Notes: a model not told the origin generated them from the sequence alone. A DNA stretch of 64,000 nt from Eulemur rufifrons (GCF_041146395.1 NC_090990.1:44588001-44652000), one strand, 5' to 3'; positions 43,775-55,289 are shown, counted from the stretch's first letter. Made by a program: numbers and translations.

Positions 43775-44220
43775 TTGGTGAGGAGGGAGGGACAGAACAG
43801 AAGCAAGAGATGGGGAAGATGTGGCCCCTGAGCATACCAAGCCATCTCAGGGTCTCCGGAGGAGGAAGGCCCATAAACAGAAAAGCCTGGTCTGCCCGCG
43901 TTCCTTCTGCAGGGGTTACTACAAGCAGTGGTCATCTCTGTTGTGATTCCATTGGTTTTCAGGTTCCTTAGAATTGTCTTTGTTCTGCTCATTCACATTT
44001 TTTCTCTCAACCTGTCTTTCTTTTTTCTCCACTTTCCCTGGATTTTCCTGTTATCCCTTTGAGGACAACCAGTATTTCTTGATCTGACTTATTCTTCAAA
44101 CTGCTTTTGCTTCTGTGATTCCCATAGTCCCACTGCGGATCAGTTTCTTAAAATTCGCTGGTCCTCTATATGCCAAATCTCAGATACATTTAAAGCTTCC
44201 CATTAAAGGCTATGCAAATC
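43775..44220. other. Intron, nothing recognised
   Basis: No gene or repeat family recognised. Confidence 0.4.
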
Positions 44221-44224
44221 CCCC

Positions 44225-44350
44225 TCAAGCAAGGAAAGGAAAAAGAACAGAAAAGAATTTATTAAGAATTTGCAATGTGCTTGGCATGGTGCTTAGTGAT
44301 AGTTTCACATATATTATCTTATTTAATTCTAGATGAGGAAATGAGGATTA
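44225..44350 (+). repeat. MIR SINE 5' fragment
   Basis: 'agaatttgcaatgtgcttgg', 'tatattatcttatttaattc' and 'tagatgaggaaatgaggatt' are in MIR order. Confidence 0.65.
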
Positions 44351-44354
44351 TTGG

Positions 44355-44985
44355 GAGCTAAGATTGTTCTCCCTTTCATTCTCCTCTTGTGTTCTCAGAT
44401 TCCCCCCTTCCATGGCTTTTTAAACCTTGGTCCCTAATTCTGACAACTGGGGCCTTCAGTCTGTCACCAGATATTTACTTAGCCCCCCTTCAGCTAGGAC
44501 AGTCATAGAACCAGGGTGATGATATTAACACCTTTCATCCAAGGGTATTCAGGGATTTTCAGTAAATTCTTGAGGGCTCCCAGATCAGAAATGTTTTGTA
44601 AAAATAGAAATTAGCTAAGTATTATTATGTTTTTCTTTGGTTTCTATTTTGCATGCAAATAAAAGTACTCAGGACTTTGGGGTCCTCAGTAGAAAACCAA
44701 GGGCTGTGCTGATTTAGGAAGTAAATCTTCCATTTTCCACACTGTGTGTAGCCCAGCACAGTGCCTGGCGCACACACAGGGTGGAGGAGAGAATCATAAG
44801 ATGTCTATTCCTTTTCCCTGCCCCATTCTTCCATATACACCAGCATGCCTGGAAGGTTGTGTCCACGTGACTTCAGAGATTCAGCTTTTGGGAGCCCAGT
44901 ACAGCAAGATAGCAGAGATATCTGTAACGTGTTAATACAAACACTTAAGATGTCTGGGGATCTACCAAATTCCCTCAGTTAAGAG
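44355..44985. other. Intron, mostly unassigned
   Basis: A very short L2-end-like phrase lies near 44752-44772 ('agcacagtgcctggcgcaca'). Otherwise nothing recognised. Confidence 0.4.
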
Positions 44986-44992
44986 GTAACCT

Positions 44993-45345
44993 GATATCTT
45001 AGTCCAGAACAAAATGCCATAAACTAGGTAGCTTATAAACAACAGAAATATTTTTTCTCGCTGTTCTGGAGGCTGGGAAGTCCAAGGTCAAGGCACTAGT
45101 AGATTCAGTGTCCGGTAAGCATCCAATTCCTGTTTCACAGAATGGTGCCCCTCACTGTGTCCTCACATAGTGGAAGAGACAAACAAGATCCCTTTAGCCT
45201 CTTTTATAAGGCACTAATCCCTTCATGAGGGCTCCACCCTCATGTTCTAATCACCCCCCAAAGACCCCACCTCCTAATACCATCACCTTGGGGAGTAGGA
45301 ACTCAACATGTAAATTTGAGGGGAACACATATGGTCCATAGCTCC
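44993..45345 (-). repeat. MLT1/MST-type (ERVL-MaLR) LTR, antisense
   Basis: 'tatcttagtccagaacaaaa', 'aactaggtagcttataaaca', 'ttctggaggctgggaagtcc', 'cactgtgtcctcacatagtg', 'ccttcatgagggctccaccc', 'aataccatcaccttggggag' and 'ggaacacatatggtccatag'. Almost complete from end to end, and better preserved than the other LTRs of this class in the window. Confidence 0.85.
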
Positions 45346-45454
45346 TCGATATAGTTACTTCTCATGGCAGCTTTTCCAGAGGCTCATCAAGTATTCTTTC
45401 TCCATAAATCATGAATGACCCAGAGACTCCAATTCTAATATTCTATATAGAAGA

Positions 45455-46375
45455 CCTATATTCATTCATTCTACTTCAGTAACTATGTTTTGAACACTTG
45501 ATAGGGTGGATAAGATATAGTCCTTGCCTAGAAGGAGTTCAGAATCCAGAGACGGATACAGATGAAATAAGGAGGAAATTATTATACAGTAGAGAAAGTG
45601 CCATTCATCCACTTGACAAATAATTTTGAGTGGCACTATGTGCCAATTTTTCTGCTAAACTCTGAATATATACTGGTGATATTCTGCCCCTACTGTCCAG
45701 GGGAGGCTATAGACAGTTACCAAGTAAAGGAACCCATAAATAATAAGTCTGCAGTGACCAAACATGAACAGACAGAAATTGACGGAGTGCTGTGATAGAC
45801 TATCAGGGAAAACTCATTTAGACAAGGTGGTCAGGGAAGCCGTGGCTGGTGGACTGACAGTTAAGATCTTAAGGATGAAAATGATATAACCATGTGAAAA
45901 GCAGAAGGAAAGAGCATTCCAGGTGAAGGGACTGGAATAGATGATTAGACCACAGACCAGAGTGGGCAAGGTGAGGTTGGAGAATGGGGCAGGGTCATCC
46001 AGGGCCTTTTAAGCCAAAGTAAGAAATTGATTTTGTTCAAAGGACAGTGTTTAGCCATTGCTGGAATCTAAGCAGGGGAATAATGTAATCAGTGTTACTG
46101 CAGAAAGTCCCTTTATTCCCAAGCCAGAGAGCAGGAATGCTACCATCAGAGCCCCAGTATAGGCGATAAAGGTAGAGAGAAATCCACTTCTGAAGGTGTG
46201 GAAAGATGCCAGCATCACTACTCCTTTCCCCTTAGAGGGCTGGGACTGCAGAGGGCAGGGCGGGAGCCGGGATGGCTGTGACTGTGTAGGTTGCTGTTGG
46301 AGCATGGGCCGCAAGAAAGGCCTCCGGAGATGGTATCAAAGATGAGTCTGGAATGATGATTGATGTTGGCCAAGT
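45455..46375 (-). repeat. L2 LINE fragments, antisense (first of a series)
   Basis: Two reverse L2 3' ends start at about 45455 ('attcattcattctacttcag') and 45598 ('ccattcatccacttgacaaa'). L2 internal text follows: 'agagcattccaggtgaaggg', 'cagggccttttaagccaaag' and 'ctaagcaggggaataatgta'. 46080-46330 is more diverged. Confidence 0.65.
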
Positions 46376-46379
46376 AAAC

Positions 46380-47275
46380 AAGGTAAGACAAAGAATTCTA
46401 GGCAAGAGGGAGTAAAATAGGCAGACATTCAGAGGTTAAGGTGAAAATGGAAAGTAGATCAGTGGTTAAAGCGTGATGTGTGCAGGCGTGAGGAGGAGGA
46501 GGAATGGAAGACGTGTGTGACACAATGAAAGGTAGAAGAGCTAGATAACGGAGAGCATCTTATGCCAGGTGAGGAAGTTTTTGCTTTCTCTGGAGGACGA
46601 TGGGGAGAAGGCATTGAAGGGTTTTAGGCAGAAGTGGGAATCATAATCAGAGTTGCATTGTAGAAGAATCACTCAGAAAAGAGTGCAGAAAATCTAATTG
46701 AAGGAGTTAGGATTTCAAGCATGGAAGTAAATTCGGAGGCCAAACTTCTAATCCAGGCATTTGAAGGTAACATGAATAAAGTAGTAGCAGCTAAGCTGGA
46801 ACAAAACTAGTTACAGCAGTATTTAAAAGGAATCAGCAGGTCCTGGTGAAAGATTAAATTTGGGACCTGAGGGAAAGAGGTGAGTCAAAAATGATACACA
46901 CTCTGACTCTGACTCTCAAGTAGTTGCTCGGGCAACCGCTTAAGTGAGATTGGCTTTGTTTAAATCAAGGAACAGCAAAGGAAGAACAAGTATATCAGAA
47001 AAGATGATGTGTCCTATTACACATTTTTAGTTGAATTACCTTTGAACATCCAAGAGGAGGCATTTGAGTAGTATTCGGATACTTGACCTGGAACTCATGA
47101 GAGAGAAATGGGCAGGAGATGAGGCCATATATTTGGAAGTCCTCAGCTCTAGATGGTAACTGGAACCATAAGAAGAGGATGGGATTATCAAAGGTAGATA
47201 AAGAGTAAGAAAAGGGCCAAAGGAAGATTTCAGATATTTAAGGGACAAGCAAAGAACCAGTCAGAAAGGAGGTAG
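46380..47275 (-). repeat. L2 LINE, long antisense copy
   Basis: 'gcattgaagggttttaggca', 'gttgcattgtagaagaatca', 'ctaatccaggcatttgaagg', 'gaacatccaagaggaggcat' and 'cctcagctctagatgg' give about 900 bp of L2 in reverse order. Confidence 0.7.
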
Positions 47276-47279
47276 GAAA

Positions 47280-47765
47280 ATCAAGAGTATAGTGTTTTGG
47301 AAACGAAAGAACAAATGACGAAGAAATGGCCAAGTGATGTAAAATGCAACAAAACAAAACAAAAAGGTCCATTGTTCTTAACAAAGAGGGTATAGTTCCT
47401 CATAGTGAGACCAGTTGCAGGAGAATAGGGCAGGCAGAGTGCGTGTTGCATTAGGTTAAGAGGTAAGGAACTGGAGACAGTATGGAAGCTTCTTTTCCAG
47501 GACTTTCTCTTACTCCTAGAAAGTGCACAAATGTCTCTTGTTATTCCATGGGTTCTGATTTTTTGGTTTGTGAGTATGGTCACCATACTTCTGGGCAGCC
47601 TTTGAGTCCAAAGAATTCAATGATTTATGGAAAGGGAGAGGAGAGATTCCAAGGGTGTTATCTGCATTTACAATTATAAGTAATAAACTCTGAAAAAAAT
47701 CTTCATTGACCCTTGGGTTTTTTTTAAATCTAGAAATGAGTTTCTTGTGATGGCAAAGAAGAGGG
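47280..47765. other. Intron, nothing recognised
   Basis: No gene or repeat family recognised. Confidence 0.4.
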
Positions 47766-47774
47766 AACTATTTA

Positions 47775-47940
47775 TGAATAACCTAGCATTTTATAGTACT
47801 CAGGGCTCTATGTTTAATCTTTGTAGCAGCCTATAAGGTAGAGAGTATTAGCCCCAGTTGCAAAAGAGTAAATGGGCTCAGAGCGGTTCCTTGTACCTGA
47901 TCACCCAGCTGGTACTTGGTAAGTCACTTTATCATTGTTG
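47775..47940 (+). repeat. MIR SINE
   Basis: 'gcattttatagtactcaggg', 'gcagcctataaggtagagag', 'gtaaatgggctcagagcggt' and 'tgatcacccagctggtactt' follow MIR order. Confidence 0.7.
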
Positions 47941-47944
47941 AAAC

Positions 47945-48875
47945 TGTATTTTCTTCGTCTTACCCAGTGGAACTTGGACAGTAAGAATTTCTGCATGTGA
48001 GACAGGATATATTAGCCTGGGGCTCATGAGAGAGAGGGAGAGTGATCCACCTGGGATCATAGTTAGTATGTGATTCCCTAGCTAGAAGAGGCCAGGCTGC
48101 CATTTGAGAAGGAATTGATAAAACATGCAAAATGAAATAAAGTCACAACCAAAAAAGGTATCATGCAAGGTTAAAATTATGTGAATAATGATGTGCATTA
48201 GTTATTTTAATGTCTTCCAAGTGCATTTCATTTTGAATGATATACTCAGATAACACACGGTAAGGTATAATTGAAAAAACATGTAGGAGAATGGCTGAAT
48301 TCAAAGAATAAACATACAGCTGCGAGGAGGTTAGGAGTCAAAGGGATAAGCACATGCCCCATCCCCCAGGGATCTCATTAGTGCAAGAGTGACCATATAT
48401 GTAGAGGCTAAATGAATCTCACTGTTTGCAAAGACCCTCAGTAAATGAGACAATGACGAATCAATAGTAATTAGGACTATAGGTTCTTATTGACCCAGAT
48501 GTCTGAAACCAAATGCCCTGCTCTGAGATTCCTTGAGAGGCAGAATGAAAAGATTTATAGATGTGTGCTGCTTTAAAAAAAAAAAAAAAATCTCTTTAAG
48601 AGCAGTGATGTTATTCTAAAGTGGAAAGTTGCTAGAATTAGTGCAGACTCTTGACTTCTAGCTAGAAAGGATGTTCTCCGGACTTGCTTTGTGAGTGTCA
48701 TTCCTGTTGGACGAGGAGCAGAGAGAGCTGGGAGATAGAAAACCGGGATGTGATCCTATTCTACCCCAATATGTTGTTTTGGCCCAACCTCCCAAGGAGG
48801 CCCCGGAGGATCCTTTCCTAAAACCATAGTAGAGTCAGTCTAAAACAGTTTGAGTGTGGGGCTTTGATGAATAAT
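47945..48875. other. Intron, nothing recognised, with an A-run
   Basis: An A-run at about 48575-48590 has no recognisable retrocopy upstream. No gene or repeat family recognised. Confidence 0.4.
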
Positions 48876-48884
48876 TTCTGACCT

Positions 48885-48990
48885 GAGATACAGACAGCAC
48901 ATGGCTTCGGAATCACTCAGAGAAGGGTTTAAATTTGGACTCGGTCCTGTCTCTTCACCTTGGAGCATCTTCTGTAAAGGGGTGTTGGCG
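48885..48990 (-). repeat. MIR SINE fragment, antisense
   Basis: 'gggtttaaatttggactcgg' and 'tcctgtctcttcaccttgga' fit a degraded reverse MIR. Weak. Confidence 0.4.
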
Positions 48991-48994
48991 ATAC

Positions 48995-49730
48995 CCCCTC
49001 ACTGTGCAGTAGTGGAAGGCCCGGTGTAAACTCAGGAAATGGCAGCTGGTCTTGCAGTGATTGCTCAGCCTTTTCTCAGTAATATCTTATTCCTCTTCAT
49101 ATGTTCTAAGGCAGAAGATTTTTTACAGATGGGAATGGGGTGTTACAGCAAGAAGCAATGAGACTGCCAGTAGGTAGAGCTGCCACCCCAGCACACATCT
49201 CTCACACACATGCACACACTCACATTTACACACTCTCTCCTGCTCACACAGAGCAGTCTTGCTTTTCCATGTTTTTATATTGAATTTCCATATAAAATTT
49301 TTGTTTAATAGAAGAGTTCCACTGGTAAAAGGGAACAAAGAGAGTTTAAAAACCACAGCTCTACTTGTTTGTTTGTTGCCTTACACTTGGTTTAGAAAAC
49401 TTTCAGCAACTTCACAAGATCCATGGGGACACTCGTGGTATCACAAACTAGAACCTGGAATCGCTGAGCCTTACTTCTAAAACATTTTTAAAATGCAAAA
49501 CATAAATAATGTCTTAGGTATCTTAGCTGTTAACCTCCTTTGGACATTGATTTCCTATACTTTTTTTCCTGCCATTATTCAAGCTGTGTTTTCAACCTTT
49601 CAAGAGAGTTCCAAGGGCCCCAGTGGGAAGTAGCACAGATGCCAACCTCTGAAATACACACTTTCTTTTGGCATCATTGGTTCAGAACTTGGAGAAGGCT
49701 AACCCGCTTTAACCTTTGTGCCTTGCAGTA
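48995..49730. other. Intron, nothing recognised, with CA-rich stretch
   Basis: 49193-49255 is a CA/CT-rich low-complexity stretch. No gene or repeat family recognised elsewhere. Confidence 0.4.
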
Positions 49731-49734
49731 AGAT

Positions 49735-49965
49735 TAAACCCAGTGAGATAGGTATCATTAAATCTATTTTATGAATGGGAAAATTGGAGTTCAGAGAGGT
49801 TAAGGCACTGGCCCGTGTTACCCAGCTAGGACAGGCAGAACCAAGATCTGAACCCAACTGTGTTCTCAAGCCCGTCATCCTCTCTCTGTCTCCTTCTCAC
49901 CTGAACATGTGAAGAATGAGGGAGCTGGTCGGACACCCTCCATTCTACACATGAAGAAACTGAGG
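49735..49965 (+). repeat. MIR SINE, probably two copies
   Basis: 'tatgaatgggaaaattggag', 'gagaggttaaggcactggcc', 'gttacccagctaggacaggc' form one MIR to about 49885. A second core starts at 'acacatgaagaaactgaggg' near 49948. Confidence 0.7.
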
Positions 49966-50149
49966 GTTAAAAAGGAGAAAAAACATACACGTTGTTTTTG
50001 ATGGGTTTAGGATGGAAATCAAATCTCCAATTCCTGATCCTATCTGCATTCATAGCATTCATTCACTTCCCTTAGCAAACTCCTTTCCTGAATCTGGGAT
50101 CTTATATTTGTCTACATTTGCCATCTCATCCTTATAATTACCATTAGAA

Positions 50150-50410
50150 ATACTGATTTTAATAAAATTTTTACGTATGTACAGTATTGAACAGTTTACA
50201 AAATAATCTATCTTCATATACTTAATCTTCTTTGATCTTCACGATAACCCTGTGAGGTAAGTTGGACAGAGATTGTGATATATGTTTTTATAGATGAGAA
50301 GAGGGTGGTTCAGATTGAATAACTGTCTCACAGTTTATACACCTGTTAGGAGTAAAGCCATTCCTGGGTCCAGTCTTCCGACTCCAAACCTTTTCCCTTT
50401 CCACTAGGAC
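50150..50410 (+). repeat. MIR SINE
   Basis: 'tcacgataaccctgtgaggt', 'tagatgagaagagggtggtt', 'gaataactgtctcacagttt' and 'ccgactccaaaccttttccc' are a full-order MIR, about 210 bp before the exon acceptor. Confidence 0.8.
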
Positions 50411-50623
50411 ATGGCACCCTTTTTTGGTGCTAGTGCAACTTGATGTGAGAATGCAGTAAACTAGTCTCTCTGGGTGTCGGGTAGTTCCTTTACCGATGCT
50501 TTTGAGACCCTGCTTACTTCCCTGGGCCTATTATGGAAGTACAAATGGTTTCTTTCTACAGAACGATTTGCTCCCCAACCCTACCCCCTTTTAAAAATAA
50601 AATAAAATCCATTTCTCTTCCAG

Positions 50624-50771
50624 ATGCCAGAGTGTATATGCATATTTGAACAGTCACCTGGATCTGATTAAGAAGGCCCAGCCTGTGGGTTTCCTCACTG
50701 TTGATTTACATGTTTGGCCAGATTTCCATGGCAACCGGTCTCCCTTAGCAGATCTGACACTAAAGGGCATG
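50624..50771 (+). CDS. FGGY: FGGY coding exon 3 of 3 in window (GNRSP motif)
   Basis: The exon is 148 nt. Its first base completes the split arginine codon, followed by 49 codons starting [14 protein letters not shown] and ending DLTLKGM. The acceptor is CTCTTCCAG; the donor is ATG|GTAAGT, near consensus. It carries the [16 protein letters not shown] segment. The DFxGNRSP block is highly conserved in the pentulose-kinase branch of FGGY proteins and lies in the C-terminal nucleotide-binding domain. The human protein, as I recall it, has I where this has V in QSVY. The frame stays open for 102 codons beyond the donor (see findings). The next exon, expected to begin with the VTGLKLSQDLDD block, was not found before 64000. 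Confidence 0.95.
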
Positions 50772-52145
50772 GTAAGTAACAGCCAGTCCTTGCACGTAGG
50801 TGAAGGCAGGCCAGAGGGCCACAAAGTCTGGAAGAAGCAAAGGGAGGAGAAACGAAAAATAAAACAGGCCACCAGCCCACTGGCTTTTTGCGGTTGTGTT
50901 GCTGTTGTCAAGGCTGTTGCTGCTCCCCACGATGACCTGCTGAAAGTTTTCATTGTTTCTGAGCCAACCTTGAGAGCGTTGAAAACAGTATTTCCTATGT
51001 TCAGCTTCTGCTGCCTCTTTGTCCCATGGAGTGGCGGAACATTATGCCTATGTAATTTTTGTATTTACGTCGGTTCATAAAGTCATGTTTTCCAACTGCA
51101 TCTTGAGGTTGCCCAGTAAATCAGTGGGAAATATTACCACCCATTGTCTTGCTGGCCACAGCTACACGTCTGCCTAGGCTCTGAGTCAGGACTGTGCAAA
51201 GTCTATGCTAATATATTTAGGATTTCGGATTAAACTTTGGTAAAAGCAAATACAATTTATAACTTACGTTGGAGGACGAATTACATTTTCAGTAACCTTT
51301 AGGATCACTTCCACTATGGAGATTCTGAGCCCTCCTGGAGTGGCCAGGATGAACTAGGTGGGAAAGATCACAGCCACCTTAGCTGAGATAGGGCATCTTG
51401 GTGACCAGGCGAGATTAGATGGCTGGTACCAGTATGGCCATCGAGAATCATGCTTGAGGATGGGTGAACCAGGTTAGAGCCATAAAAGGACCCAGAGAAG
51501 GACCCAGGTAAGTCCACAGATAAAAAAATAAGCCACAAATGCAGATTCCAGGAAGATGTCAAGAAGCTAAGAAGTAGAGTGTTAGGCAAATTAAGATGGG
51601 GAGTTCAGACCAGAGGCTGTGAGCAATGTAAGGTGTATGCACAGGTGGCGGCATGACAGTGGAGCAGGCCTGATGGCTTCAAGACTCAAAATATTACCAT
51701 TTTGTGGTTAATTTTATAGAGATTGTTTTAAATACTTTTATGATGCCATCAGGAAGACCTGAACTTGATTTTCATTACCTAATTGACATAATTAACTTCT
51801 GCTATTAATAATAAAAGGGAGTCATGGTGAAAAAAAAATTGGAAATAACAAAAGTTGTGTTTGTCCATGAAGTGTGTCTACACAACAGATAGTGGACGTG
51901 GCCTCCTTATCTGGCCTGTGGAGGCAGAAGAGTACTGTCCAGAAAGAGCCGTGTGGCAACAGGCTAGAGAGCCATACTGTCTGATAACTAACTCTCTGCA
52001 AACAGGGTAGGGGAAGAACACATCTTATGTGGGTACAAAAATGAGTGTGTTAATTAGAGACAAATATCTGAAGCCAAATACGGTTAGACACGTAAAATGT
52101 TAAAGAAGTTAAGAAGCTTGACCAGTCCTTAAAATGACCTCAAAA
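50772..52145. other. Intron after third FGGY exon; open frame to 51080, rest unassigned
   Basis: The exon frame stays open through the donor to a TAA at 51078-51080. An AATAAA at 50858-50863 is followed by a T/G-rich stretch at about 50884-50925. Beyond 51080 no repeat family or exon was recognised. A purine-rich block at 51440-51620 may be a very old repeat. Confidence 0.4.
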
Positions 52146-52149
52146 CAAA

Positions 52150-52225
52150 GCAGAGTTGCATGGTAACATGGTCCTGGCTCTGCAGTCACACAGACCTGGG
52201 GGCCTTCCCTTGCCAACTTCTGCCA
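52150..52225 (-). repeat. MIR SINE fragment, antisense
   Basis: 'catggtaacatggtcctggc', 'tctgcagtcacacagacctg' and 'gccaacttctgccacac' match reverse MIR. Confidence 0.5.
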
Positions 52226-52229
52226 CACC

Positions 52230-52800
52230 CAGCTTCAGTGCCCAGCATGCCAGCCTCCATGTTTCCCAGTAGCTTTTGTCTGTTTCTTAAAACCAATCCT
52301 GGCATCCAAAGACCTAAGAAATACCATCATAAGGATATTCTAATAAATATGACCCAAGTGCAGAATGTGATTCCCAAGGAATCAATCAAGTGTTCCGAGG
52401 AATGCCCATCTCATGGGAATAAGTACGTACTCACCAAGAGACTTCTTACTTGGGGACATGTACCCAATTGTATCTGAAAATTCTGTTGCTAACATATTTA
52501 CTTTTTTAAAAAAGTTTTATTGTTTTATAAGCATACCTCATATATCACTTGATACTTCTTAGCAGTGATTTCCCTTTATAACTGTCCTTGGGTTTTAGGC
52601 TCACATTGAAGAGCTATCCCCCCATGAGTTTGCACCACAACAATGGAAGGAGAAGATGACCTAAATAAGATAGAAGGAAAGCAATTCTAGGCTTTAAACT
52701 TTGGCCGAAATCTCTTCCCTTCAATTCAATTTTTGATAACATTAAAATAATCACCCTGAAATTCTCCTGTGGTTATGTTGTATCCTTTTGCCAGAATCTA
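52230..52800. other. Intron, nothing recognised
   Basis: A 105-codon frame at 52160-52477 has no family resemblance. No repeat recognised. Confidence 0.4.
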
Positions 52801-52804
52801 CAAT

Positions 52805-52990
52805 GTCTCCTATTTCCAACACTCATTCAGTAAATATCAGTTTGGTGCCTGTTGTGTGCCAAGAACGGCTGCAGATGCAATGAGGTACAACGATTTCTGT
52901 ACTTACAGAGCATGTTTAAAAGGGTGGGGGAAATGCTTAGTAAAATGTTAATAGCAGCTAGAATTGTCAGGATAATCCCAATAGGATAAG
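52805..52990 (-). repeat. L2 3' end, antisense
   Basis: 'attcagtaaatatcagtttg' followed by 'gcctgttgtgtgccaagaac' and 'gatgcaatgaggtacaacga' is the reverse L2 terminus. Confidence 0.65.
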
Positions 52991-53019
52991 ATCCATATAC
53001 AGTTTCTCTTTTTGGTTGC

Positions 53020-53100
53020 TAAAACATTTCCCTGGGCACATGATAAGAGCTAAATATGTACTTATTGATAATTTATGTGCAACATGGAGATAATAAAGAG
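53020..53100 (+). repeat. L2 3' terminus, short
   Basis: 'ctgggcacatgataagagct' followed by 'aaatatgtacttattgataa'. Small but typical. Confidence 0.5.
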
Positions 53101-53264
53101 GTCATTTATTGCTTTAAAAAAAATAAACTTATGAACAACACACTAATACCAAATGGATTACATGGCTACTGACTCTTACTATCCATATGGTAAGTATTCA
53201 ATATCAACATTAATGTGCAAGTAAATTATGTTGATAAGCTCCTATAGTATCATAATTATGAGTA

Positions 53265-53385
53265 CATTTGTTCATCAAACAAATACGGGCCCTGTTAGTG
53301 GGGGATATAAGAGTAACTAGGCACAATTCCTGTCTAGAGAAATATCACTCTCTCTCTTGGGCAGACTGAATATATAAGCAGCCAG
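53265..53385 (-). repeat. L2 3' end, antisense
   Basis: 'ttcatcaaacaaatacgggc' with 'gggatataagagtaactagg' and 'caattcctgtctagagaaat' is the reverse of an L2 terminus. Confidence 0.55.
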
Positions 53386-53389
53386 TGGA

Positions 53390-53790
53390 AAGATGGGATC
53401 AAGCTCCAAATGTCACTCACTGTCCAGGGCTCTCTCGATGCATGGAATACAATTGCCCAACCTGGTCTCAGCAGTCAGGAGAGGCTGAGACGGGAGGCAA
53501 GTTGGACACAGAGTGAGGCAGGGAAGAGGGCTGGGGCCAAAGGAATCATAGTACATGCGGTGCTCTGGAGTGGAGAGAGGGCGTGGCAAATGAGTGTCTA
53601 TGACTTTGGCTCCTCGCGTCATTGTCTAACCAATGATAGACTGCCTTTAGTGTTTTATCTTGGTAACAAAAGAAGAAAATATTTTCTCAGAGAACCACTG
53701 GATATACCCTCTACTCCTTCTGCTTCAGTGTCATTGAACTCTCCCAGTTTTCCACTCTCCCCTCAGTTGGCTCTTCCCTTACCTTTGCCA
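53390..53790. other. Intron, nothing recognised
   Basis: Carries most of the longest open frame in the window (53410-53955 +, 181 codons). It lacks splice signals, family resemblance and a coherent composition, and runs into an L2 and an A-rich run. Not a gene. Confidence 0.5.
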
Positions 53791-53794
53791 AACA

Positions 53795-53975
53795 TTCATC
53801 CATTCAATATGCTTTTATTGAACACCTCCTATGTGCAGGCCTATGTTAAGCCCAGGGAATACAAGGGAAAAAAAAAAAAAGAAAAGAAAAGAAAAGTGCC
53901 TGTCCTAAGTTTATGTAAAAGTAGGGGAGATAATTATTGCACATGTATGAGATAGAGGGAGAGAGAGTGTGTGTT
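53795..53975 (-). repeat. L2 3' end, antisense, with (AAAAG)n
   Basis: 'attcatccattcaatatgct', 'tgaacacctcctatgtgcag' and 'gtgcctgtcctaagtttatg' are reverse L2, interrupted by an A-run and AAAAG units at about 53868-53896. Confidence 0.7.
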
Positions 53976-53979
53976 TATA

Positions 53980-55285
53980 TTATATAATCATTTTACAGTG
54001 CAATCCCTGTAATACTCTGTGCAAGCTGAAGGAGACACTCAGTAAATGTCTGACTTTGGAATTTTTTATGTGGCATTTGGCTAGCAAACCCTGACGCAGC
54101 CTTTCTCTACTTCACTCAGAAATATCTGTAAAAATGTAAAAAGGCGTAAACTCATGCTAGGTTTGGAAATTAGAATGACGCTCAACTAGGAAAACAAGGA
54201 TTGATATTCCCATAGAGGATCTGGGAAGGTTTTCCAGAATCTAAAAGACTAACTTGTTTGATAAACATAATATGTGACACAGGAACAAAGTTCAGCCTTG
54301 AAAGAGTTTGTACCTCCCCACTGTCTGCTCCCTAGCTAAAAACACAGGTTCTTTTAAGCCTAAACCAAGGGCAGCTTTCCCTCCACTCTCCTGCCAATGT
54401 CGAGGGGTTTTTGTTTTGTTTTGTTTTTCGGAAGCAGCCAATGAATTTAATTTCCTAGACCTCCCACCCTCACACATGTGACCAAGTCCCTGTCCTCTCT
54501 TTCAGTTCAGTTCATTTGAGAACTGCTAACCCAAGAGGCCTCCTGGGCAGGAAGTATGAGTTAGGACAAACAGTGATGCCTAACTTTCTAAGCATCCTAA
54601 GTACAATTCTGTTAATGGAGAAGAGGTAGGGAAAACCTTGGTAGCTCTGTGAATTTGGAGGAAGGGTGTAGTTTTGCTATTTCTTCTAGGACTAGAAAGT
54701 CAGGCAGTGGTGATCTACCTCAGTCCAACAAAGCTACTCAAAATAAAAACTGCTACACTCTCATAGTTGGCATCTAGCTGTAGATCTGAAGAGCACATCC
54801 AAGTATGCAGTGAATGGGGCTAAGAGAAAGTGATGTGTACTGTATTCTGGGAAATACTGAATATGTGTAGCTCTCCAGTTAGAGTAAATTTTTAGAAATA
54901 ACAAAGTGAGTCCCATTGGAAAAACATTGCATTCAAAGAAAAAGAAAAACCATTTGGAACACTTAGGGAAAGACCTCTTAAAAATTATTTGCTTCTGAAA
55001 CCAAAAGAAAGTATTATAGAACTACTTAACACATTCGATAGGATTTCTTTAAAAGACATATCTCTAAGACATAGGGCAGAAATTTATTAGGAAAGAATGA
55101 ATTAAGGTGAAAGGACAACGGAATGAGAAAAAAGGGAAATGACGAAGACCACAAGACAACTAAACATGCAGTAACAATTAAAGCCTATGTTGAAAGCAAT
55201 AAGGAGCATAATAAATCCACTGAAGAAAGTAAGATCAGGGCTGTCATAAAACTTAGCATATATTTTAAATTTACTCTATTAGAAA
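53980..55285. other. Intron, nothing recognised
   Basis: A TTTTG run lies near 54407-54427 and an L2-like scrap near 54035-54055. No gene recognised. Confidence 0.4.
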
Positions 55286-55289
55286 AACA

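Noticed and set aside
48575..48590. A-run as the tail of a retrocopy
   Set aside because: No retrocopied sequence or clear matching flanks could be made out upstream.
53410..53955. Longest open frame in the window (181 codons, +)
   Set aside because: No splice borders, domain or family resemblance. It ends in a Lys-rich translation of an A/AAAAG run inside an antisense L2.
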